The notes under the pieces: generated by a model | Seen by the model: the letters and a program-made list of their open reading frames with translations, nothing else | What the model was told of the DNA's origin: nothing | Databases searched by the model: none | Source of the DNA: Sphaerochaeta sp. | GTDB lineage: Bacteria > Spirochaetota > Spirochaetia > Sphaerochaetales > Sphaerochaetaceae | Length of the DNA stretch: 17,487 nt | Direction of reading: 5' to 3' | Assembly (NCBI GenBank): GCA_003456855.1 | Contig: DMOO01000184.1 | Location: forward strand, 1-17,487 | Shown: positions 7,924 to 15,293 of the stretch, one piece after another | Numbering within the stretch: the stretch's first letter is position 1 | Layout of the letters: each line of letters starts with the position of its first letter | Translations under genes and position numbers: made by a program

Positions 7924-9626
7924 TGAGAAGAGTTCTCCTTGCTTTTTTTGCAATCATACTCGTTTGCCCACTCTGCTTTGCCGGAGTGGGCAGCATCATA
8001 CCCATTGATGACATCTTCTATGACCAGATTGATGCACTTGCACAGATCAATGGCCTTGCCACCCCAAACACAGGCAGACCCTGGACGGTATCACAGGCCC
8101 AGCTTGAGCTTGATAGGATTGCATCACGCGGTGTCAAAGGGAAGCTGTTGGATCATCTTCAGGGAAGGCTGGACGAACTCAAGGAGGACTCCTTCAAGGT
8201 CGGGCTCAAAATCGCCCCGGAATTCTATGTCCATACAAACGGCGATGAGTTCGACAGCGAATCCGATTGGGTCCATGGCTTTGCTGACAGACAGCGCTTT
8301 GCAGTCATTGATCTGAATGCCTCGATCAAGGGTTTCTCGACATACTGCGAGCTCACATACGGTTGGGGTAAGACGACCTGGGAGGATACTCCCTATGCAA
8401 TGACGCTTGAGGACTATGCCACCCAGGAGACTGGAAGCTGGACTGGACTTGGAGCTGACATCCCTGTCTCCGAAGGTTCGGATGTCTATATTGTCACCAA
8501 GTCCTGGTTGTATTCAAAGACCTTTGCATTCAACTTCCCTGACATGGACAAGATTGAGATTGAGATGCCAAGACGAACGTATGTTTCCTATGCAACAGAT
8601 CATTTTTCAATCTCTTTCTCCAGAGACAGACTATCATGGGGAAGTTCTGACATTGGTAATTTCATCTTCAGCGAAAGCACTGAAAGACAGAACTACATCT
8701 CAATGAAGGCCTTTGCCGAGAGGTACGGATTCGACTATGTGATCTTCATCCCGGAGGCCTACTATGGCAAGGAGGCCAACAGTGACCTTACCTTGTCTAG
8801 GCTGTTCCTTGCCCATAGATTCTATGCGCGTCCGTTTGACAGACTCTGGATCGCAGCCAGTGAGAACGCCATGTACAGCTATGAAGACTTTGATCTGTCA
8901 ACCTTGAACCCTTCATTCATTCTCCATCAGAACACAAGGTCAAAGGAATTGAATGCACTTGCCCATCTTGAGATCCAGTACGTTCCGTTCAACGGCTTCC
9001 AGATATGGACCCAGTTCGCTTTGGACCAAGCGACTGCTCCCACTGAGAATGATTCACAGGATCCTGCCTGGGGTCTCAGTGGCGGTCTTGGCTATGTTCT
9101 CCCAATGGGGGATGGCGGGATTATGGATGTTAGTCTTGAATGTGCATACACAACACCCGCGCTCTACAGAAGAAACAATGTTGATTTCATAATCTGGACA
9201 AGGTACTCGACGAACCACGGTCCTGAAGGATCGGGCATAGACTACAGACATTATCCGTTCTTCCAGTACCTTGGGTTCCCTTATGGTGGCGACTGCATAG
9301 CGACAATGGGGAAGGTTGACTATCTGGCATTTGATGGCATGAGGATAACCCTCTCCGGACAGTTTGTTGTCCAGGGCGGTTTCGGGATGTTCGAGAGCCA
9401 CAATTCCTCTGCCGACAATTCAAAGGAACCCAACCTCAGGCTTTCAACACCATCAGACGGAGGCATCAAGAGCGGTTATGTTGACTTGGCCTTCTCCTTG
9501 CCGACAAGCTTGGCCCTGAGAAACCTCCAGGTTGACCTGGAGTTGAGGTCCAGCATTGCGGTGGCATTCAAGCAGTCCTGTGCACCTGATTTTCAGATCT
9601 CCCTGGGAATATCGTCCACAATTTGA
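7923..9626 (+). CDS. Wzi-like outer-membrane beta-barrel protein, second paralogue
   Basis: A 567-residue exported protein with signal peptide MRRVLLAFFAIILVCPLCFA. ATG 7923 overlaps the previous stop (TGATG) and is served by GGGAG five nt upstream; a TTG one codon earlier is less likely. Paralogy with the preceding protein is clear at matching places: PIDDIFYDQIDALAQINGLA against SIDDAIFTKIQRLYVLNGLG, SRDRLSWGSS against GRDRLSWGNG, and LNPSFILHQNTRS against LTPSMLYHNNYTRS. Sequence divergence is high, so the duplication is old. The C-terminus (QISLGISSTI) lacks a final aromatic residue, unlike its partner, although strand-like alternation continues. Translational coupling suggests fixed stoichiometry, perhaps a pair acting together at the cell surface. 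Wzi-like glycan handling is an inference from the family pattern. Confidence 0.6.
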   Translation: MRRVLLAFFAIILVCPLCFAGVGSIIPIDDIFYDQIDALAQINGLATPNTGRPWTVSQAQLELDRIASRGVKGKLLDHLQGRLDELKEDSFKVGLKIAPEFYVHTNGDEFDSESDWVHGFADRQRFAVIDLNASIKGFSTYCELTYGWGKTTWEDTPYAMTLEDYATQETGSWTGLGADIPVSEGSDVYIVTKSWLYSKTFAFNFPDMDKIEIEMPRRTYVSYATDHFSISFSRDRLSWGSSDIGNFIFSESTERQNYISMKAFAERYGFDYVIFIPEAYYGKEANSDLTLSRLFLAHRFYARPFDRLWIAASENAMYSYEDFDLSTLNPSFILHQNTRSKELNALAHLEIQYVPFNGFQIWTQFALDQATAPTENDSQDPAWGLSGGLGYVLPMGDGGIMDVSLECAYTTPALYRRNNVDFIIWTRYSTNHGPEGSGIDYRHYPFFQYLGFPYGGDCIATMGKVDYLAFDGMRITLSGQFVVQGGFGMFESHNSSADNSKEPNLRLSTPSDGGIKSGYVDLAFSLPTSLALRNLQVDLELRSSIAVAFKQSCAPDFQISLGISSTI

Positions 9627-9679
9627 TTTCGATAACGTGACCATTTCGTGGTATCCTAATACAAAGGGGTGATATTGCC

Positions 9680-12100
9680 ATGAAAATCAACGACTATGAG
9701 GTGAAACACAACATTCTTGTCAGGGAGCTTGCTCCAGAATGCACTCTTTTCCTTAAACGTGACGGATCCTTTCCTGTAAGGAAACCCTGCAAAGTTGCCT
9801 TGTTCGGCAATGGTGCACGCAACACCTTGAGAGGTGGAACCGGTTCCGGCGATGTCAATTCAAGATTCTCAGTCAGCATTGAAGAGGGGCTCAAGGAAGG
9901 TGGATTCGAGATAACAACCGCCAAATGGCTGGATGCCTACTCGGAGTTGAAGGCCGAGAAGAAGAAGGCCTGGATCAAGGAGCTCAGAAAGAATGCCAAG
10001 GGTATTCGGGGAATAGCAAGTCTCATGGGCAGCGTAATGGCAGAGCCTGAATACGAGCTTCCGATGAACTATGAAGGGGACATTGCAATCTATGTTCTCT
10101 CCAGAATCTCCGGAGAGGGCTCGGACAGAAAGCCTATACGGGGTGACGTTAAGCTCACCGAAACCGAGGTGCGCGACATTCTTGCCCTGAACGCCAAGTT
10201 AGACAAGTTCCTGCTTGTTCTGAATGTTGGCGGCGTCGTTGATCTCTCAGAGGTCATGGATGTCCGCAACATTCTTCTTCTGTCACAGGTTGGAGCTCTT
10301 GCCGGAAACATCCTCTCTGACATAATACTTGGGGTCTCGACTCCGAGCGGAAAGCTCACAACGACATGGGCCTCCTATGAAGACTATCAGGAAATCGGAG
10401 ATTTCGGTGGTCAGGATGAGACCTTCTACAAAGAGGGAATCTATGTCGGCTACAGATATTTCGATTCCGTTGGGAAGAAGCCTCTGTTCCCGTTCGGCTT
10501 CGGTCTCTCCTATACAGAGTTTGGAATCGAATGCAAAGCCCTCACCGTTGATGGCACCTTTGTAAATGTAAAGGCGGCAGTTGAGAACAAAGGCTCATTC
10601 AAAGGAAAAGAGGTTGTTCAGCTCTATGTCTCGGTGCCGTCTGGAAGGCTTGACCAGCCATACCAGGCACTTGCGGCCTTTGCGAAGACGAAGTGCCTTG
10701 AGAAGGGTGAATGCGGCAGTGTTGATCTCTCCTTTGATTTGACAAGTATTGCCTCTTATGATAGCTCAAGAGAAGCCTATATTCTTGAAAAAGGTGACTA
10801 TATCATAAGATTAGGCAACTCAAGTAGGGACAATTCTGTCATAGGTGTTGTTTCAATCAACGAAGAGGTCATTGTCAGGAATGCCAAGAACGTTCTTGGT
10901 GACTGTGGCTTTGTCGATTGGAGACCGGAGTCTGTTACGGGAACTGAAATACCTGATGGGACACCTGTGGTCAATGTCGATGCAAAGGCCTTCAAGACCA
11001 TCCAGACCATCTATGATGAAGACTATGAGGTTGATCCTTTCATCCATGGGGTCTCCGATGAGGAGCTCTGCCATGTTAACATCGGCCGCTACAACAAGGG
11101 GCCTCTCAGCGTAATCGGAAACGCCAGCAAGAAGGTCGCAGGTGCCGCTGGTGACTTCACGGATGTTCTGGTCTCCAAGGGCTTCCCTCAGATCACCATG
11201 GCTGACGGTCCTGCCGGACTCAGACTGAACAGAGAGTATTTCATAGACAAGGATGGCTGTGCCATTGGACTGGGAAATGACGCCATTCAGATCCTTGCTG
11301 ACTTCATCCCAGGCTTCCTGATCAAGCTCATCTCCCTGACCGGCAAGAAGCCGAAGAAGAACCAGCCAATCTATGAGCAGTACTGCACAATGATACCTAT
11401 AGGAACGGCAATTGCACAGAGCTTTGATGTCGAGCTTGCAAGGAAGCTTGGCGATCTGGTCGGAAGCGAGATGGACCGTTTCAAGGTTGACATCTGGCTT
11501 GCCCCTGCCTTGAACATCCACAGGGATATAAGATGTGGAAGGAACTTCGAGTACTATTCGGAGGACCCTCTTCTTTCAGGCGTGATAGCAGCGGCAATCA
11601 CACAAGGCGTCCAGGCTCATCCTGGCAGAGCGGTCACCATCAAGCACTATGCCGTCAACAACCAGGAGACAAACAGATACGGAAGCAACTCCCATGTTTC
11701 GGAAAGGGCTCTGAGGGATGTCTATCTCAAGGGCTTTGGAATAGCCGTAAGAGAATCCGATCCCAAGTATGTCATGACGTCCTACAACCTTCTCAATGGT
11801 ATACATACAGCAGAGCATAGAGGTCTGATAGAGAACGTTCTGAGGGATGAATATGGATTTGACGGAGTTGTCATGACCGACTGGATGATAGGCGGAATGC
11901 AGGGGGCAGGGAAGTACGGACCTCCTGTGTCGACCAACATCGCCAATGCTGGCGGAGACGTCATGATGCCTGGAAGCGAAAATGACTACAACACCCTGCT
12001 TGAGGCACTCAAGAGCGGTTCCATCACCCGTGAACAGCTGGAGATCAATGCAACCAGGATGTATCGTCTTGCTTGCGAACTAAACAAAGCCCAAAAATAA
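9680..12100 (+). CDS. Circularly permuted GH3 beta-glycosidase
   Basis: An 806-residue glycoside hydrolase family 3 enzyme with domains in reverse order: the GH3 C-terminal alpha/beta domain first (about 1-280), a fibronectin-III-like domain (about 285-400), then the TIM-barrel catalytic domain (about 450-800). The first part holds GGTGSGDVNS and GEGSDR, whose glutamate (E146) is the candidate acid/base. PFGFGLSYTEF marks the normal domain junction. The barrel carries ADGPAGLR (D509), GRNFEYYSEDP (R621), KHYAVNNQE (K655-H656) and the nucleophile D734 in VVMTDWM. The same reversed order is known from rumen Butyrivibrio and Ruminococcus beta-glucosidases. No signal peptide is present, so it acts in the cytoplasm on imported beta-linked oligosaccharides; exact linkage is unknown. 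AAGGGGTGAT precedes the ATG. It lies 53 nt after the barrel genes and is probably co-transcribed, since I see no convincing promoter in the gap. Confidence 0.92.
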   Translation: MKINDYEVKHNILVRELAPECTLFLKRDGSFPVRKPCKVALFGNGARNTLRGGTGSGDVNSRFSVSIEEGLKEGGFEITTAKWLDAYSELKAEKKKAWIKELRKNAKGIRGIASLMGSVMAEPEYELPMNYEGDIAIYVLSRISGEGSDRKPIRGDVKLTETEVRDILALNAKLDKFLLVLNVGGVVDLSEVMDVRNILLLSQVGALAGNILSDIILGVSTPSGKLTTTWASYEDYQEIGDFGGQDETFYKEGIYVGYRYFDSVGKKPLFPFGFGLSYTEFGIECKALTVDGTFVNVKAAVENKGSFKGKEVVQLYVSVPSGRLDQPYQALAAFAKTKCLEKGECGSVDLSFDLTSIASYDSSREAYILEKGDYIIRLGNSSRDNSVIGVVSINEEVIVRNAKNVLGDCGFVDWRPESVTGTEIPDGTPVVNVDAKAFKTIQTIYDEDYEVDPFIHGVSDEELCHVNIGRYNKGPLSVIGNASKKVAGAAGDFTDVLVSKGFPQITMADGPAGLRLNREYFIDKDGCAIGLGNDAIQILADFIPGFLIKLISLTGKKPKKNQPIYEQYCTMIPIGTAIAQSFDVELARKLGDLVGSEMDRFKVDIWLAPALNIHRDIRCGRNFEYYSEDPLLSGVIAAAITQGVQAHPGRAVTIKHYAVNNQETNRYGSNSHVSERALRDVYLKGFGIAVRESDPKYVMTSYNLLNGIHTAEHRGLIENVLRDEYGFDGVVMTDWMIGGMQGAGKYGPPVSTNIANAGGDVMMPGSENDYNTLLEALKSGSITREQLEINATRMYRLACELNKAQK

Positions 12101-12102
12101 CC

Positions 12103-12128
12103 AATTAGTTTTTTTCATTAGACTAATT
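12103..12128 (+). repeat. A/T inverted repeat after the GH3 gene
   Basis: AATTAGT (12103-12109) and ACTAATT (12122-12128) can pair around a 12-nt T-rich loop immediately after the GH3 stop codon. The stem is almost all A-T and no T tract follows, so it is at best a weak terminator; an operator for the following regulator gene is the alternative. Confidence 0.3.
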
Positions 12129-12133
12129 TGCTA

Positions 12134-12163
12134 TTTACTTATCTCGAGATTGACTTATATACT
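12134..12163 (+). promoter_or_regulatory. Candidate promoter of the AraC-xylB operon
   Basis: The A/T-rich gap 12101-12226 has TTTACT (12134-12139) and TATACT (12158-12163) with an 18-nt spacer. Other hexamers, including TTGACT at 12150 and 12185, are poorly spaced, so the exact promoter is uncertain, but the operon needs one here. Confidence 0.3.
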
Positions 12164-12226
12164 ATAAATATAACAAAATTGAGTTTGACTCAGTTGATTT
12201 CGTCCTTATGCAGAGGGAGGGCTGGT

Positions 12227-13162
12227 ATGAACGAACTTGAAATTGTGCAGTATAGCAGTGTTGAGGGCATGTCCATTTTCTTCAATGCCCTGGAATACCG
12301 TTGCGCACATATTCATTCAGAGTGGGAAATACTCTGGATAACTGACGGTAAGATGACGATTTCCTTCGGGGATTCAAGCCTTGAGGCAGAGGAGGGTGAT
12401 CTTGTCATCATCCCACCTATGCTGATTCATCAGTTCAAGACTGACGGAAAGCCATGCACTTTCCTCTGTCTGCAGATGAATCCTTCTTTCATCAACCAGG
12501 CGCCATGGGTTGATATCAGATGCGTCAAGATGAATGAGTACCTGTCCAAGGAGGAGGAGAACTACGTGTTCAAGAGACTCATGTCCATCATGGTCCTCTA
12601 TATTAAGCAGTCTTCCTTCTTCCAGCTTGCATGTGCAGCCCACTGCAACAACATCATGTACACGATCATCAGGAGAATCCCTCTCAGGGAACTGTCCAAG
12701 GATGAACAGGCAAACAGAAAAAAGAGGGCTCAGAGATTGACCAGACTGCTGGATTATGTCTCGGAGAACTACAATGGGGCCATCAGATTGTCTGATTTTG
12801 CAGAGCAGGAGAAAGTCTCCATGAACTATCTTTCCCACTTTGTAAAGGACTGTCTGGGACAGAGCTTCCAGGACTATGTCGGAATCGTCAGATTCAACAA
12901 TGCCAAGAAGCTCATCGCGGAGACTGACCTTAAGCTTACAGAGATATGCAGGCAGGCCGGATTCTCCGACTACAAGTATTTCTCCAACACATTCAAGAAG
13001 CAGTGTGACATGACGCCTGAGGAATATCAGAGATCAATTAACGGCAAGGGAAGAAACTCCGACCTTGTGAACAATGCCGACTCAGTGGAGAGGAGATTCT
13101 CTCTGCAGGAGACTGTCGCAAAGGTCAAGGAACTCAACCGTCGATTTGCCGAGGAGGTATAG
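12227..13162 (+). CDS. AraC-family transcriptional regulator
   Basis: A 311-residue regulator with an N-terminal cupin sensor domain (about 10-95; RCAHIHSEWEILWITDG, EEGDLVIIPPMLIHQF) and a C-terminal double helix-turn-helix domain (about 170-270). The second helix-turn-helix shows the usual signature: ICRQAGFSDYKYFSNTFKK followed by MTPEEYQRS. The start at 12227 is chosen because GAGGGAGG ends six nt upstream; the frame is open to 12128 but that extension runs through A/T-rich intergenic DNA. It heads a sugar operon (DUF4867, isomerase, xylulokinase), so it most likely senses the substrate sugar and activates the operon, including itself. The stop is two nt from the next start. Confidence 0.92.
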   Translation: MNELEIVQYSSVEGMSIFFNALEYRCAHIHSEWEILWITDGKMTISFGDSSLEAEEGDLVIIPPMLIHQFKTDGKPCTFLCLQMNPSFINQAPWVDIRCVKMNEYLSKEEENYVFKRLMSIMVLYIKQSSFFQLACAAHCNNIMYTIIRRIPLRELSKDEQANRKKRAQRLTRLLDYVSENYNGAIRLSDFAEQEKVSMNYLSHFVKDCLGQSFQDYVGIVRFNNAKKLIAETDLKLTEICRQAGFSDYKYFSNTFKKQCDMTPEEYQRSINGKGRNSDLVNNADSVERRFSLQETVAKVKELNRRFAEEV

Positions 13163-13164
13163 TT

Positions 13165-13797
13165 TTGAAGTTTTATTCTGTCTATGACGAAGAATTCAGA
13201 CCTTATGGAAAGGTCCATGATGGTTATGATACAGCCGAGCTTATGAAGGCCATGGATGAGATCCCTCTCCCGGAGAGCGGGACAAAGTACATGCCTGCGA
13301 TCGAATCCCTGGAGAAGTGCGCCATCTTCGCACCTCTTGGAGTCCAGTCCTATGGTGGAATGCCGATTCAGCTCGGAATGTGTTGGGGCCATAACACAAA
13401 GCTCAACTGTTTTGAATACCACAGAGACAGTGAGCTCAACCTCGGTACAACAGACTTTGTCCTTCTTCTTGCAAGGCAGGGCGAGATCGTGGATGGAAAG
13501 ATCGACTCATCAGTTGCAAAGGCCTTCAGGGTCCCTGCCGGTGTTCTTGTGGAGGTCTATGCAACATCACTGCATTTTGCACCTTGCCAGGTCTCGGAGG
13601 ACGGATTCAGAGTCGCAGTCGTACTCCCAAGGGGTACAAACACAGAAAAGCCTAAGTTCGAACCTGTCAGGGAAGAGGACAGATGGCTCAGAGCACGCAA
13701 CAAGTGGCTTATTGCCCATCCGGATGCACCACAGGCCAAAGACGGGGCCTATGTCGGCATCACTGGTGAGAACATAGATATCAAAGGCAAAATTTGA
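13165..13797 (+). CDS. DUF4867 family protein
   Basis: A 210-residue cytoplasmic protein starting at TTG: the reading MKFYSVYDEEFRPYG matches the family's usual beginning, and GAGGAGG, lying inside the end of the AraC gene, is seven nt upstream. Family-like segments are YGGMPIQLGMCWGHNTKLN, EYHRDSELN, VPAGVLVEVYATSLHFAPC and VVLPRGTNT. The His/Glu-rich core and beta-rich pattern suggest a cupin-like fold with a metal site. No reaction is established that I know of. From memory DUF4867 genes often lie beside sugar isomerase and kinase genes, as here, so an accessory step such as anomer or epimer handling of the same sugar is plausible but unproven. Confidence 0.75.
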   Translation: MKFYSVYDEEFRPYGKVHDGYDTAELMKAMDEIPLPESGTKYMPAIESLEKCAIFAPLGVQSYGGMPIQLGMCWGHNTKLNCFEYHRDSELNLGTTDFVLLLARQGEIVDGKIDSSVAKAFRVPAGVLVEVYATSLHFAPCQVSEDGFRVAVVLPRGTNTEKPKFEPVREEDRWLRARNKWLIAHPDAPQAKDGAYVGITGENIDIKGKI

Positions 13798-13817
13798 ATA
13801 GAAGGAGAGTATAGGAA

Positions 13818-15293
13818 ATGAACAACATTCCAGAAGTCAAGCTTGGAATAATAGCAGTGTCCCGTGACTGCTTCCCGATCGGGCTTTCAACGGCTCGCAA
13901 GGAGGCCATCGTAAAGGCATATGGACCGGATCTGTACAACTGCAGCATCACAGTCGAGAACGAAGGCGATGCCGTCAAGGCGGTCGAGGAGGTGAAGAAG
14001 GCAGGTGTGAACGCACTGGTGGTCTTCCTCGGGAACTTCGGACCTGAGACGCCTGAGACCCTAATAGCCAAGATGTTCGACGGACCTGTCATGTACACAT
14101 CCGCCGCAGAGGGCGACGGGGACCTGATCAACGGAAGAGGCGACGCCTACTGCGGAATGCTGAACTGCTCATACAACCTGAAGATGAGACACCTCAAGGC
14201 CTACATCCCGGAGTATCCATGTGTGACGGCAGAGGAGGCTGCACAGCAGATTTCGGAGTTCAAGCCGATCGCAAGAGCCATCCTTGGACTGAGGGACCTG
14301 AAGATAATCACCTTCGGACCGAGACCGCAGGACTTCTTCGCCTGCAACGCACCGATTAAGGGACTGTACGAGCTGGGAGTCGAGATAGAGGAGAACAGCG
14401 AGCTTGATCTGCTGGTCAGCTACAAGGCACACGCCAATGACAAGAGGATCGACGATGTGTGCAGGGACATGGCCAAGGAGCTGGGTCTTGGGAACAGGTA
14501 TCCTGATCTGCTTCCGAGGATGGCTCAGTTCGAGCTGACGCTGCTTGACTGGGCAGAGGGGCACAAGGGAGCAAGGAAGTATGTGGCGTTCGCCGACAAG
14601 TGCTGGCCTGCATTCCCCGAGACCTTCGGCTTCGAGCCGTGCTACGTCAACAGCCGCCTGGCAAGCAGGGGCATCCCTGTGAGCTGCGAGGTCGATGTGT
14701 ACGGAGCCTTGAGCGAGTATCTGGGAGCCTGCGTCACAGAGGATGCAATCACACTTCTGGACATCAACAACTCGGTTCCGAAGTACATCTACGACGAGGA
14801 CATCAAGGGAAGGTACAGCTATGGCATCAAGGACACCTTCATGGGCTTCCACTGCGGAAACACACCAACATGCAAGATGTGCTCGGACAGGGCTGTGAAG
14901 TACCAGCTGATCCAGCACAGGCTGCTTGAGCCGGAAGGGAGCGAGCCTGACTTCACAAGGGGCACGCTGGAGGGCGACATCGCGGCAAGCGACATCACCT
15001 TCTACAGGCTGCAGTGCGACAGCGACGGGGTTCTGAGAAGCTATGTGGCCGAGGGCGAGGTCCTGCCTGTGAGGACAAGGTCCTTCGGAGGAATCGGGGT
15101 GTTCGCGATCCCTGAGATGGGAAGGTTCTACAGACATGTTCTGATAGAGAAGCACTATCCGCACCACGGTGCAGTTGCATTCGCACACTGCGGAAAGACC
15201 CTGTTCGAGGTCTTCAAGTACCTTGGTGTCCAGGATATTGCATATAATCAGCCTGCAGGAAGGCTTTATCCAACGGAGAATCCATTCGCATGA
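13818..15293 (+). CDS. L-fucose/L-arabinose isomerase family protein
   Basis: A 491-residue protein of the fucose isomerase superfamily, shorter than E. coli FucI (about 590). Metal and active-site positions are recognisable: CEVDVYGA (E291, the FucI E337 equivalent), LLDINN (D315, the D361 equivalent), FHCGN (344-348), and a late HH at 449-450 probably equivalent to H528. Members isomerise aldoses to ketoses with Mn2+ in the cytoplasm; fucose, arabinose and rarer pentoses are all possible. The neighbouring kinase is xylulokinase-like rather than fuculokinase-like and no aldolase is present, so a pentose is more likely than L-fucose. AAGGAGAG precedes the ATG by about 8 nt. Its stop overlaps the kinase start (ATGA). 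Codon use looks richer in G/C at third positions, with many CTG leucines, than its neighbours. Confidence 0.85.
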   Translation: MNNIPEVKLGIIAVSRDCFPIGLSTARKEAIVKAYGPDLYNCSITVENEGDAVKAVEEVKKAGVNALVVFLGNFGPETPETLIAKMFDGPVMYTSAAEGDGDLINGRGDAYCGMLNCSYNLKMRHLKAYIPEYPCVTAEEAAQQISEFKPIARAILGLRDLKIITFGPRPQDFFACNAPIKGLYELGVEIEENSELDLLVSYKAHANDKRIDDVCRDMAKELGLGNRYPDLLPRMAQFELTLLDWAEGHKGARKYVAFADKCWPAFPETFGFEPCYVNSRLASRGIPVSCEVDVYGALSEYLGACVTEDAITLLDINNSVPKYIYDEDIKGRYSYGIKDTFMGFHCGNTPTCKMCSDRAVKYQLIQHRLLEPEGSEPDFTRGTLEGDIAASDITFYRLQCDSDGVLRSYVAEGEVLPVRTRSFGGIGVFAIPEMGRFYRHVLIEKHYPHHGAVAFAHCGKTLFEVFKYLGVQDIAYNQPAGRLYPTENPFA

